A DNA stretch of 64,000 nucleotides from Fomitopsis serialis (lineage: Eukaryota > Basidiomycota > Agaricomycetes > Polyporales > Fomitopsidaceae). The position numbers were made by a program, and so were the translations under genes. The stretch is taken from assembly GCF_022376445.1 (NCBI RefSeq), contig NW_025955012.1:186001-250000 (forward strand), given 5' to 3'. Shown piece by piece: positions 1 through 11,575 of this stretch (within the stretch, counting starts at the first letter, position 1; every line of letters begins with the position of its first letter). The notes under the pieces were generated by a model. That model worked only from the letters and a program-made list of their open reading frames with translations. It was not told the origin of the DNA and did not search any database.

Positions 1-1342
1 ACTTGCAGGTCAGCGTACTCCACGACAAGCGACGTAGGAAATGGCACGCACGTCGGCGGGACGCCGATCTCCTTCGGGAAGAATGACACCCCACATGGGA
101 TGGAGCTCCACGGGACGTTCGTGTACTCGTTCGCGTTCGTCGCTTCGTAGTATATCCTCACCGATGCGGCAGGACCCGGCCTCGAGAACCAGTACACGGA
201 TATCCACGTCAACACTGCATCAACGCTTTAGCCCCTTCGTAGCAGAAGGGCTGACCAACTCACCCTCGTCGTCGTCCCAGGGGTAGTTGTCCGACCAGAC
301 CACGAGCTTCTCGTACACCCACGCAAGCAGGCCGACGGGCGAGTCCGCAAGGGAGTACCCGAGCGTCTGCGGCTGTGTCGCCTGCTCGAGGAAGTAGCCG
401 CGGCCCTTGGCCATGAACCATGCCGTGCGGGCGAGCCCCGTGCGGTCCCTCTCCGTGTAGGACGTGAGCGCGTGCTGTAGCCAGAGTCGCGGGAATTGGG
501 TGAGCGACGGAGGACTGCGTGCTCTAAGGACAGGCATCATCAGCGAGTGAACACGTACTGACGAAGGGAACGTACCTCGGGAAGTTTGTGTGCCACGCCT
601 TGACGCTTTTGTGACCGTACACTGCGGCAAGCTTGCTGGCAATCTACGATTCCTTAGCACTGCAGCTCAAGCATGTCGTGCACTCAACGTACGAACGAGC
701 CCCAGTCTCCACCCTGCACGACTGGTACTTGTCTGTCAGGACAGTGACACCGGCAAGAAGCATGACACGCACCGTACTCCTCGTACCCCAGCGCGAGCAT
801 AAGCTTGTTCCCCACCTCAGCGTACTGGTCGCCACGGAACCCCGGTTTCTTCACTCCCTCCGAGAACCCGAAATTAGGCAGATTGGGTGCAACGACGTGA
901 AAGCTCGGGTGGTCCGCGGAGGCGGCCGTCAGAAGTGGCAGCATTTTCCTCACCTCAAGGAAGTGTCCAGGCCCTGAGCGTGTACGTGGTCATGAGCGGT
1001 GCAAGACATGATGTCCGGGCATACGCACATCCGTGGAGAAACAGCAGCGGGACCGCGTTCTTCACCGCGCTCTTTTGGTGAATGTAATGGATGTTCAGTG
1101 TCCCAAAACCGTCGACGTCGATGTCCCTCGTGAACTGTGGGATCTCGTTGATGCCCGCCTCCGCCGTCCGCCAGTCATAGCCATCCTTCCAGCGCGCGAC
1201 GAGCCTCTTGATGTCTGCGAGGGGTGCGCCATAGTCCCATGCTGCGTTGTCCAATTCGTCAGGGAGGCGCACAAGGTCGAGCTTCTTGTGGAGGAACTCG
1301 AGCTCAAAGTCGGGAACAGCAATCGAAGGGCTGCTCTACCAT
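1..1342 (-). pseudogene. Epoxide hydrolase copy EH1, frameshifted near its start and cut by the window edge
   Basis: This is an EHN-domain alpha/beta-hydrolase of the microsomal epoxide hydrolase type, which opens epoxides to diols. It closely matches EH3 (25789-27306), introns included. Recognisable parts are the EHN segment ([20 protein letters not shown]), the oxyanion HGWPG split by intron 1, the [12 protein letters not shown] stretch, the nucleophile motif VQGGDWGS and the lid segment [19 protein letters not shown]. The start codon aligned with EH3 is at 1340-1342. Two bases present in EH3 just after codon 6 are missing here (between about 1325 and 1326), so the frame reaches TGA at codon 13. 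No nearby downstream ATG rescues it. The later exons still have sensible splice sites and phases, so the break is recent or the copy was only lately duplicated. The last exon lies left of position 1. An assembly error is possible, but the lost bases are not in a homopolymer. Confidence 0.8.
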
Positions 1343-2194
1343 AGTTGTACCCGCGAGACAGCGAATTGAGGAGTACAGGCCGACTCGACCCGTCTGATAT
1401 ACTGCTTGTATACTGCGACACTGGCTCCTTGTGGCCGCCATCAGCTACTTTGTCTCATACCTCCACACGGCGCTGATGTGAAGGAGTTTGTGTCGAACCT
1501 ACGCCATCATCATGTACAGCGCCCGTCAAGAGCGCCGTGTTGCGCGCTGCAGCCTGGCAATTGCCCGAATTGTTGCAGGGATCGCGGCGCGGCTTGCTAA
1601 TCACTGCGAATCAGCTAATTTCTATAAGTACTCATGACTGATTCGGACGTACCGGTGCGACATAAAGTCGATAATCTTCGTCCCGAAACCGCTGCGGGTG
1701 CCCACTGGCACCCACCGGATGTCTCCTGGCCCGAAAATTGAGTTGTCATCTAATAGTAGTAAGTGGTTGCACTTACTGTGACATCCGGCGGACAACCCTC
1801 TCTCGGTGGTAGCAAGTTCGCACTCACAGAGCCTGTAGGAGTGTAAGTTGACGTGAGTGAGCGAACGGGCGGATATATGTAAATGTCGGGCGGACACAGT
1901 GAAGTCACATGATGGCGGTTGGCTTGCAAGTTGCGAGTTCGGAGTCCTCCTCCTTCGTTCCTGCAGCTGCCATCTGGTTTCTGGTGGAAGCACTGTCCAC
2001 TTCTCAGCCTTACACGCATAGCGATTTCACCGCCAATCATCTCAGTGCTGTACAAGCTTAAACATCTGGCGGGCCCTAGTTGATCAGAAGAGATAGTCAG
2101 TGCGGCTCCGACTCGGATCCTGGTGCGCACAAATCTTCATTGGCAACGTCCAAGCAACGTCCTTGTTCCTCAGCGCTTCAGCTCACAGATCTGG
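1343..2194. other. Intergenic region between divergent EH1 and F-box 1
   Basis: This region separates two divergent genes. The roughly 45 bases just upstream of the EH1 start still resemble the EH3 upstream region, so the duplication included at least some promoter sequence. Open frames here are short, overlap on both strands and show no domain or splice pattern that I can support. Confidence 0.5.
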
Positions 2195-3664
2195 ATGTCC
2201 CTTCTATCCCTCAACTTCGACGTCCTTGAAGCCATTCTGTCCTTTGTCGAATCGCGAGATGCCCTACCGCTCATGACTACCTGTCGCGCACTCCATGTGC
2301 CCGCGATGCGGCGGCACTTATTCGAAATCACCCTCCGCTGCGACCGCCTCCGCGAGTCGAAGAAGACTATGAAGTTCTGCAAATTCATTCTCGGCGATCC
2401 CCAGGCCCGCGCTCGACATCTTAGAGCGCTGACCCTCTTACTCAACCACCAACGACTACTAGCCTCGCCTGTCTCCGACCACCTTGCAGAAGTTATTCGG
2501 CATGCGACTGGCTTGCGTAGGATAGTCTTGGATGGCGCGGGCGACAACTTCTTCGATAGTGCTCCCGCACTCACAGATGCACTTGCTGACGTTGAGTCAC
2601 TCAAGACTATCCGCCTCACCTTCGTGGGTCCAAGAGGGATCGCGTTGCTTTCGCGTATGAAGAGTCAGCCGCGAACAGTCCAATGCCGAGTCAATATAGC
2701 ATACGCCAGGCAGCCATGGCAAGGCCCGACACAGTTCCTGCATAACTTTGTTCGGAGCCTGACTGTCTTGGAGCTCCATGACGCGCTCGATCTCTTGACG
2801 GTGGAGACAGAGTCCCATGTGGTATGGCCCCGGGTTCAGGAACTCGCTTTGATGGACGAGAATGTCAAGCGTGAACACTGGCAGTTCATATGCCGTGCGT
2901 TTCCCAACCTTCGTACATTACGCATGGATGGGACGTTGATAGACACTGCGGGCGCCTATGCCGAATGGTCGGAAATGGATCTCGTCCAGACGAGCAATCC
3001 ACTCCCACTGCGATGCCGTGTACGCTGCGTCGAACTCAATATCAGCCTGGATAAGCAATTTCTGTCCCCGCACAACGTCGCCGACTATCTCGAGATGCTC
3101 GGAAATTGTTTGCCCATTGCGTTAATCTGCCACCTCAATCGTTGCATACTGGACTATCTGCCTGTGCTGCTGCATCGCCTGCGCTTTCTCCACTTGGAGA
3201 CATACGATTTGGAGCCACCGGCGCCGCGCCTGTTGAGCAGTGTAACCAGATGGGTAGATGCCACACTGGTGAGTCCGGCAGGTCCCTTCACTCCATGCGT
3301 TGCGACGATGACATGCGCGGTTCATTAGCTGAGTCTTGCGTCGACCCTTGCCCGATCACGGGTCCGCGCCGTCATCGTTGAACTTCCCCATAACTGTACC
3401 ACCAAGCGCGCCGAGCTCCGTTCGCACGCCGAGAACATCGCGACGCACGCTCGGTGTATGGAACTCATCGGTCTACACCGCCACGGCTATAAAGGGAGCA
3501 CCCTCAGACAAGTGGGAGACCTGCGAGACTGGAGATTCTCGCTCTGCAATTGGTACCATGTTACATCGAGGACGACCGATGGCACCCCACAGCTGAGCAG
3601 AGTTTCCGAGGTGGATGTACCGAGATTAGTTCCGCTCGTTCAATCTTGCAAAACGCTCGAGTAA
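2195..3664 (+). CDS. F-box protein with leucine-rich-like C-terminal region (F-box 1)
   Basis: The N-terminus reads LNFDVLEAILSFVESRDALP followed by LMTTCRALHVPAMRRHLFE, the usual basidiomycete F-box that docks substrate receptors on Skp1 in SCF ubiquitin ligases. The rest is irregular leucine-rich repeat-like sequence (for example RAFPNLRTLRMDG), presumably the substrate-binding part; the substrate is unknown. There are two exons: 2195-3268 and 3329-3664, with a 60-base GTGAGT...TTAG intron. Together they give 1410 bases, or 469 residues. An upstream in-frame ATG at 2123 exists, but the start at 2195 matches the paralogue at 30754-32217. Paralogues lie at 4364-5885 and 30754-32217, and all three share the intron position. 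This copy has no frame problem. Confidence 0.8.
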
Positions 3665-4363
3665 CGCGCAAATCCCAACGAGAGGCAGTAGGGCTGTGTT
3701 CGAACCGCAGTATCATAACACATCTATTGGCTCACTTTCGTCCCATTCCAGTCACGTAGCGCGCCGAGTGCGTGAGTGTCGTCATCTATACTCCCACTAC
3801 TAGTAGCCTACAGTACATAGATCAAACTGATTATGATACTACTTACTAGGCGTCGATGTTACAACGTTAACCTCTCGAATTCAGGGTGAAATGTTGGAGG
3901 GCTGATACGTTCCGCGTTGGATGGCGAACCTATTGCTCTCGAGCTCCTCATTGAGAAGGAAGTGGATGGGGGGGGTTTTCAAGGGGAAAACGTGGACTTG
4001 GACGCGTGCACTTACGTATTCAACCGAGATTCATAAGTACTACTGTACTACTACCCTCACTACCCATCAAACTCTCCCATCCCAGCAACTGTCTCCGCAA
4101 TATCTTACGCCCGTACTTGTGCTATCCCGGGGCCCACTTCGTGACTTGCACTGTCACGTCCAGCCTTGCGCTTGAAGCTTGAAGTCGCCCATCCGGGGCC
4201 ATAGCTCGCTGCCTTGTCGTCAATCCGACTCCATCCTCAGACTCTAGCGATCGGACAGGGCAAATTCTTCACCTGGTAGGTCCTGCACATCCGCGGCATG
4301 CAACTCTCTGAGCTACATGTATCCCTTCAAGGTATATCCCGGCCCAGCTTGCCACGAACCCTT
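3665..4363. other. Intergenic region between the tandem F-box genes
   Basis: No gene, RNA or repeat can be supported here. The short open frame near 3921-4175 has no recognisable domain. The region probably holds the 3' end of F-box 1 and the promoter of F-box 2. The F-box 2 frame is open upstream to an ATG at 4298, but 4364 aligns with the other paralogues. Confidence 0.4.
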
Positions 4364-5885
4364 ATGGCTTTCCAAACCCTCAATCTCGATGTCGTCGAGA
4401 GCATTCTGTCCCACATCGCTCCGCTGGAAGCCCTACCGCTGATGACAACTTGTCGTGCGCTACATGTACCAGCGACACGGCGATTTCTGTCCGCAGTCGA
4501 AATATGCTGGGACGGCTACCTCGAGTGCCATGATCATGCGCAGTTTTGTGACTACATGCTCGCCGATCCGCAACCTCGTGCTCAATGTCTGCGAGAATTG
4601 ACCCTGTCTCTTATTCTCGAGCCAGACATATCACACCCCTCTGGCATGCCTCTCCAGGACCGCCTCGCGGAAATCGTTCGTCACGCGACGGCCTTGCGCA
4701 AAATCTTTCTGTTGACCGCGAACGACACATTCACCCAGAGTTGTCCCGCACTTGTGGATGCAATCGCCGAGGCAAAGTCACTCAAGGTTATACACTTCCT
4801 CCACGTCGATCTCAGTGGCATCGCATTACTTTCGCGCATGAAGAGCCAGCTGGTGTCAGTGACATGCAAAATGGATCGTGGAGCTGCCACGACCGTGACG
4901 CAAGTGCAAAAGCCGATGCGTTTCCTACGCAACTTCGTCGAGTGTCTGACAAAGGTCACCCTCAACGAGGCGCTCGATGTGCTGATAGCGGATGCGAATC
5001 CGAAAGGTGTATGGCCTCGTGTCCAGGAGCTCGTGTTGGGAGATGGGGAGATCAGGCCCGAACACTGGCGGCCTGTCTGCCGTGCGTTTCCCAACATACG
5101 CACCCTGCGCGTGCGAGCGGCATCGGTCGATGTTACGGGTGCTCACGCCGAGTGGCCCAAATTGGACTTGGTTCAGACGAGGAGTCCACTGCCTCTACAA
5201 TGCCATGTACGCAACGTCAAGGTCGACGATGGCAATGACGAGGAGCCCTTGCCAGGGAACAACCACGATGCCGCCCAGTATTTCGAGATGCTTCGTCGCG
5301 TTTCGCCTGTTACGTTAACCTACTACCACGACCGCAAGCTCGTGCAGTGGCTATCGGAGAATCTGCCTTCCCTGAGGATTTTTCACTTGACAGCATGCCG
5401 AGAGTATCGCCAACGTAGCACTGTAACAGAGTTGACGAATGCCACATTTGTGAGTCCCATCCTGCTCGTCGTGCGTTGCAGTATTGATGAGCAGGCCTCT
5501 CCAGCCGAATATCGTCTCTCTTCTTTCCCCGACACGGCTTCGCGCTGTCATCGTCGAGCTGCCGCACAATTGTGGGGTAGGCAACGCTCAGCTTCGATCG
5601 CACGCTATGACTCTCGCAACGCATATTCGGTCTCTGGAGCTCGTAGGCATACATCGTCACGGATACGAAGGACAATCAAAATATGTTACATGGTCGGATG
5701 ATCCTCGCGGATGGAGAATCTCACTCTCCAATTGGTACCATGTAACATCCAGGGCACCCGACGGCACATTTCATCTGAATAAGGTCGCCCAACAGGATAT
5801 ACTGCGACTCATACCACCGCTCTTGCAATCTTTCCAAGTAGGCTCCGAGTCTATTAACATACGAGGCCCCAATGCGGGACAGTAG
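4364..5885 (+). CDS. F-box protein paralogue (F-box 2)
   Basis: This is a tandem paralogue of F-box 1 with the same plan: an F-box at the N-terminus (LNLDVVESILSHIAPLEALP, then LMTTCRALHVPA) followed by a leucine-rich-like region ending in a conserved block (LRAVIVELPHNCG and later NWYHVTSRAPDG). The likely role is a substrate receptor of an SCF ubiquitin ligase, inferred from the F-box alone. Exons are 4364-5449 and 5505-5885, separated by a 55-base GTGAGT...CCAG intron in phase 0, for 488 residues. I chose that acceptor because the exon 2 lead-in then has exactly the length seen in F-box 1. It has diverged well from F-box 1 and F-box 3, which are closer to each other, so this is an older duplicate. 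Confidence 0.78.
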
Positions 5886-6403
5886 GACTGGTATCACGAT
5901 ATGTCTGGCGCCAGGGCTCCGCCAATTGCAGTGTACATGTAAACATGATTGACGGTTTGCATATATCGGTATTCTGCCATTGGAGGTTTGAACGAATGCG
6001 AACTCTCCACACGGCACTTACAGGGCTTGCGTCGAACCTATGTACCGTGCCTCAAGTTGTACTTGATACAGCGTCACTCAGGCTGCAACGCGACTGTGGC
6101 GAGTAAGTACCAGGGACAGTGCAAATTTTAAGCTTGAAGCTCCTGCACAGTGCAGCTCTGTCCTACCATATGTACATCGTCAATAATCTAATGCCGAATT
6201 GCGATCACCCGAATAGCAGACCTCACATCACTCTGCGCGCTATGTATCTACGTGGACTGGCATGCCAGTCGAGTCACTCCGGCCCGACGAGTCAGAACGA
6301 GAAGGAACGCTACATAAATGAGCATAATTGACGTTCCTGGAACCAATCGCCTGACGATCGATTCCCCACAAGTCCCCACACAAGCTTGGCCATTGCACCG
6401 ACG
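5886..6403. other. Intergenic region upstream of the methyltransferase
   Basis: I see nothing coding here. The open frames on both strands are short and mutually overlapping. The 3' part should contain the methyltransferase promoter; I see no clear TATA box. Confidence 0.4.
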
Positions 6404-7402
6404 ATGGCGGAAGACACCCGCCCGGACAAGAAGCACGATACATGGTCCGCTGCTAACTACCAAAAGACCGCTTCTTTCGTGTTCTCGAATGAGTTCACTG
6501 CTCCCGTCCTCACCCTGTTGGACGCCAAACCAGGCGAGAGGATCATCGATGTTGGCTGCGGAAGCGGCGAGGTCACGCTGCAGATCCAACAACTGGTGGG
6601 AGAAACGGGAGTTGTAGTGGGAATGGACAGTAGCGAGAGCATGGTTTGCATTTCTCGACCCGGAGCGAATGAACTACCACTGACTGGCATGTCTCGTTCA
6701 ATACTTTGCCTAGATCACCAAGTGCAAAGGACTGGTATCGAGCACGCGTTCGTGGGCGACGCACAGGCTATAGATATCCCATCCACCTGGGATGCATCAC
6801 TGAAGAATTACGACGCGGTATTCTCCAACGCTGCGTTGCACTGGTGCAAGCAGAACCCGAGGGGCGTCGTCGAAAGCGCGAAGCGCCTATTGAAGCCTGG
6901 GGGTCGCTTCGTCGTCGAGATGGGCGGACAGATGAATTGCATCGGTGAGGGAGACATCCTGCATTCAAGTACGCACCTCTAACTCATCGCGCCGAAAGGT
7001 GTGAGGGCGGCCCTCCACCATGTTCTCCGGAACCGCGGCTACAAGCCAGAAGAGCTCGACCCGTGGTACTTTCCATCTACCGCTGACTATAAGAGGTAGG
7101 TGATGCTATCTAGTTATCGTTTCCGACCGTTAACTATCGCCGACGTACAGTTGCTCGAATCCGCCGGATTCGACGTGCAGACCATCTCACTCCACCCTCG
7201 CATTACCCCGCTGAACGGTGCTGTGATCGACTGGCTGCGCCTGTTCGCCCGTCCGCATTTCCTGGCGAACATGGTTGACAAGGAGGCCGAGGAGATCATG
7301 GAGGCCGTGCAAGAGATGTGTGCCGTGGACTGCCGGGATTCGCAGGGAAGATGGAGCATGGTGTACATCCGTCTGAGATTCGTTGCGGTTTCGCGAGCAT
7401 AG
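6404..7402 (+). CDS. SAM-dependent class I methyltransferase, reading frame disturbed twice
   Basis: This is a small-molecule type methyltransferase. Motif I reads IIDVGCGSGEVTLQIQ, followed by GMDSSESM (the acidic residue that holds the SAM ribose), then GDAQAIDIP and AALHWCKQNP, and finally LLKPGGRFVVEMGG. The C-terminal block DPWYFPSTADYKR...LLESAGF is typical of fungal proteins of this group. The apparent exons are 6404-6643, 6714-6944, 6999-7095 and 7151-7402. They total 820 bases, two short of a multiple of three. One missing base is placed near 6734-6735 (a run of G in CTGGTATC). The other is at the last splice junction near 7150, where a G is expected before TTGCTCGAA. With both restored the protein would be about 273 residues. 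Sequence error or real decay are both possible; the substrate is unknown. Confidence 0.72.
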
Positions 7403-7668
7403 ACTCCCGGATGATGATGCAGACTCAAAATCAGTTGATGGCCAGGGTATATGCATGATGAAATGTTGCGCGCAGTAGAGCATGGTGAAAGTTTGAAGGG
7501 AGGAAGGCGTCGGGAAGAGAAGGCGCGTCGCAGCGGGAACGATGGGATCTTGAGATCCGCGGTACCGAACGATTGCTGTTATACGAGACGCCCGGCGCTC
7601 TTCATCGACCTCCACTCGGTCAACGACTCGATCAATCACAGAGATCATCCACGACGAGCCTTCACAAT

Positions 7669-8775
7669 ATGAGTACAACGGTGCAGTTCATCAACAACCT
7701 CTCGTCCAGTGGGTCGACTCAGCCGACCCACTCCCATGCACACGACGGGGAGGCGACGCATACACATGGCCCTGGAGAACACGGGCACACGCATGAACAC
7801 TTGGACCATGCAGGTAAGCGGCAAACCACAAGGAGGGCGATGGATTGCTTGATCCTGGCTCAGGGAAGTTCGCGGAGCGCGACCTGCCGGACTACTCTTC
7901 GCGCAACTTCGAAGAACGCGGCTTCACCGTCGGTATCGGAGGGTGAGTGCCGTCCCGCACATCTACCGCAGCGTCAGATGCTCACTGCGCGTACGTGAAA
8001 ACCAAGGCCCGTAGGCTCAGGCAAGACCGCGCTCACGCTCGCACTCTGCAAGGCACTCCGCCAGGAGTACAACATCGGTCCGGACCCTCTCACGCCTGTG
8101 CTCCCCCCGCTGCGTTCTCACCCCGCTGATGCCGCTGCAGCCACCGTGACGAACGACATCTTCACGCGCGAGGACCAGGAGTTCTGATCAAGAACAAGGC
8201 CCTCCCCGAGTCGCGCATCCTCGCGATCGAGACGGGCGGCTGCCCGCACGCGGCCATCCGCGAGGACATCAGCGCGAACATGGGCGCGCTCGAGACGCTC
8301 CAGGCGAAGTACGGCTGCCAGCTCTTGTTCGTGGAGAGCGGGGGCGATAACCTCGCCGCGAATTACTCGAGGGAGCTCGCGGACTATATCATATATGTGA
8401 TCGATGTCTCGGTGCGTTTCTCGTGCGTGCACAGTATTGCTGCTGACGAAGTCCTGCTGCAGGGGGGACAAAATCCGCGAAAGGGCGGCCCCGGCATATC
8501 GCAGTCAGACTTGTTGGTGATCAACAAGGTAGGCTCTGGCCACAATCACGTCAACATGCATCTCAAACATTCACCTGCAGATCGATCTTGCCCCGTTCGT
8601 GAACGCTTCGCTCGAAGTCATGAACCGCGACTCGAAGCTCATGAGGGGAGACGGGCCCACGCTTTTCACCAGTGTAAAAGAGGGTAAGGGCGTACAAGAT
8701 GTCATTGACCTCGTCCTTGCGGCATGGCGAGCAGCGGGCAGCCCCGGAAAGCCGGGCGCGGTTGGTGACTTGTGA
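7669..8775 (+). CDS. ureG: Urease accessory GTPase UreG, one-base frameshift in exon 4
   Basis: UreG is the SIMIBI GTPase that delivers nickel to urease with UreD/UreF in the cytoplasm. It is recognised by a histidine-rich N-terminus ([20 protein letters not shown]), the P-loop [22 protein letters not shown], the nickel-binding [23 protein letters not shown] and the guanine-specificity motif NKID. Six exons are visible: 7669-7813, 7864-7942, 8007-8077, 8141-8411, 8463-8528 and 8581-8775. They sum to 827 bases, one short of a multiple of three. At 8184 the expected TTCCTGATC reads TTCTGATC, giving TGA at once; adding one C restores about 275 residues. The start of exon 5 (8463-8475) also lacks one residue of the usual GGDKIPRKGG. 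UreG is normally single-copy and conserved, so consensus error is the favoured explanation. Confidence 0.9.
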
Positions 8776-9021
8776 ACGGGCTGGTGATGTGAGCAAGACG
8801 AACGAAGTATCCATATGTATCAATATACAAGTACAGACGTGACATCCAGCAGAGTTCCTCCGCTTTTGGTACGGGGCGACGAGTGTGAGGAGTGGATACA
8901 CACTACGTATCCGTCGCAGCCACCGCGCCAGATCCTACAACCTTGCTCGAATGACAGGGCTAGATAACAAGTGTACAGACGGTCAATCTCAATCAAGCGA
9001 CGCGCATAAGGCTGAAAGCAA

Positions 9022-10725
9022 TTACGCATAGCCGTCCTTGCCCGGCACGACACCATACGCCGGGCCGCCCTTCGCAAACATCGCCCGCACGTCGCCCGCG
9101 AGGTCCTCCGGCCGCTCGAACGCAGCGAAGTGCCCGCCGCGCTCGTGGTCCGACTCGTGCACGACGTTTCCGATCGTGCGTGCCCACCTGTCACGATCCA
9201 TCAGCATACGGTACGCGTGTGCGCGAATGAGGGGGGTTACATACAGCTTGGGAACGACCGCGATCTCCTTGGGGAAGTACGAGAGCCCGAGGGGGATGGA
9301 GCTCCAGGTGCCGCCAGCGACGGGGTCGCCCCCGCCGGTAACTTCGTAGTAGATACGTACGGACGCCGCGGGTCCAGCGCGGGAGAACCAGTACACGGAT
9401 ATCCAAGTGAGCACTATCACCCACCCCTCAACTTCAGTGCTCGCGGACTCAGCCGTCAGAGGGGGGCACGCACCTTCGTCGTCTGTCCACGGATAGCTGT
9501 CTGTCCAGCGCACGAGCTTCTCGTATATCCACGCGAGCAGGCCCGCGGGCGAGTCCGCCAGGCTGTAGCCGAGCGTCTGCGGCTGCGTCGACTGCTCCTT
9601 GAAGTAGCCCATGCCCTTGCTGCGCGCCTCCATCGTGCGCGCCATCCCCGCCTTATCGCGCTCCGACCAGGGAAGCGCGAGAGACCCGAGGAAGGCGAGG
9701 AAGCGCCCGGGGTGCGTCCAGATGCTCGGTGGGCCGCTCCTGTGAATGGGGTGAGTGCGGCGATCGCGAGGGAGCGGGGGGAGGGCGGGCATACACTGGC
9801 ATGTTGGTGTGCCAGGCTTTCACGGTCTTGTGGCCGTAGTCGGAGACTATCACCTTGCCGAGCTGCGTGGTGCTCGTTCAGCAAACGGAGTGGGTCGTGA
9901 AGGGGCTTTACTGACGAGGTATCCCCAGTCACCACCTTGGACGACTGGCAGGCGACTTGCGACTCAACTCGTGTAGACCAGAAGCGGGAATGGAGTGACC
10001 CACCATATTCGCTGTAGCCCAAGGCGAGCATGAGTTTGTTGCAAACCTGAAGGAACAACGTTAAGTCAAGACCGCGCTACCCTACTATTAGACGTCACTA
10101 AGTTACAACCCGGATGTCACGAATCACAGGCCCGCTGCCGCCGTACAGTTCCAATGCGCATCCGGGCTGTAGTGACGCCTACAGTATTTCGACATGCACG
10201 CGTACCTCTGCGTATTGGTGACTACCGAAGCCTTTCTTCTTCGGAGCCTCCGAGAACCCGAAGTTTGGGAGGCTGAGTGCGACCACATGGAAGCTGGGGT
10301 GGTCCTCCGAGCCGGCAGTCAATAGAGGTAGCATCTTCCTCACTTCGAGGAAATGTCCTGGCCCTGGGGTGGATATAGACAAGGTTACTCTCGAGCGTAT
10401 CCGGGTACTCACATCCGTGGACGAACAGCAGAGGCACCGCGTTCTCGACCGTGCTTTTCTGGTGGACGTAGTGGATGTTGAGCGCGCCGAACCCGTCCAC
10501 CTCGATGTCCCTGGTGAATTGGGGCAGGGTGTTGATCTCAGCCTCGGCCTTCCTCCAGTCGTAGCCGTCTTTCCAGTACGCGACCATGCGCCGCACGTCG
10601 GCCAGTGGTGCGCCGTAGTCCCAGCCAGCATCGTCCAGCTCGTCCGGCAGTCGCGTCACCTCGAGCTTCCTGCGTAGCAGCTCAATCTCCGAGTCTGGAA
10701 CGGAGATGGTGAACGGTTGTTCCAT
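9022..10725 (-). CDS. EHN-type epoxide hydrolase (EH2)
   Basis: This is an alpha/beta-hydrolase with an N-terminal EHN domain, predicted to hydrolyse epoxides to diols. The start at 10723-10725 gives [20 protein letters not shown]. Then come [20 protein letters not shown], the oxyanion HGWPG across intron 1, [13 protein letters not shown], the nucleophile aspartate in VQGGDWGYL, the lid [19 protein letters not shown], and the catalytic histidine in [15 protein letters not shown]. It ends [10 protein letters not shown]. All exon phases close if intron 3 starts at GTCAGT and intron 4 at GTATGC, so the gene appears intact. It is the most divergent of the four copies in the window. It lies convergent to ureG with about 250 bases between stops. 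The natural substrate cannot be read from sequence. Confidence 0.88.
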
Positions 10726-11575
10726 GGCTCTCTGGGACCTCAAGCCAGCAGGTGCGTCGCGAGGAGGGTCGGTGGTGGTGCGGGGAGTGAGGCGAGTATG
10801 TAAGTGAGAAGGGCGCGTATGTGAGTTTGGAAGGTTGGACCACCATCATGACGTTAAGTATCGCGGAGTCTGTCAAATACTTCTCACAGAGATGGCGGGA
10901 AGGGGGAAACGCACGACTGTACTCTGTTGACAATACACACGGAGCGCTGAGGGTATCGGGCAAGCACTGACACCCGCAGCCACACTCAGCAGCGGGCACG
11001 GAGGGCAAGCAGCGGGGCGGCTTCACCTGTTCGGCAAATCACGATGACCCTCGAGACGACCTGGTTCGTTTCCCTACAGATGAACCAGTCTCCCTGCTCT
11101 CTCAGCACGTGCCCGCTACGCGTCCCACTGGCTGGCAGTCCGGACGCGTCTCGGCCTCGGCTCCTCACTGGCCAGTACTCTGGTACTAAAGTACTTACCC
11201 ATGTCAAACTCCGGTGTCGGTGACCTGGAATAGTCGCCTCTTTCTGCTACAATGAGCCCCAATCGCATACATGCTGCTTTGAGGCAGATTGCCAGCGAGG
11301 GAAAAGTAAAATCATCTACTACGTGCGGCTGGTATATGCATGCCACATTGCCAGGCGCGGCTAGCAAGTACTGACTCACACAGACTTCTAATAAGAGAGT
11401 CTTCATTCCATAGCTGACCACATACCATGAGCTGGGCCTGGCGGCTGGCAAGCCCATCGATGTCAGCCCGTACATTGAAAGGTGAGTCCCTGGCATCTTT
11501 GGCTCTTTGACTGCTCCTCTCACCAGCTCGACGTCCCACAGTTGCGAGTCTCACCCTACGCGGGAGTTGGCCAGG
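10726..11575. other. Divergent promoter region with a probable 5'-UTR intron
   Basis: This region lies between EH2 (minus) and the membrane protein at 11576 (plus). A good intron, GTGAGTCCC...CACCAG at 11482-11526, precedes the start codon of the plus-strand gene; frames upstream of it do not join in phase, so a spliced leader is more likely than an extra coding exon. No other feature is supported. Confidence 0.4.

Noticed and set aside
1622..2130. Two overlapping minus-strand frames of over 120 codons between EH1 and F-box 1
   Set aside because: They overlap in different frames and the translations look random, with no domain.
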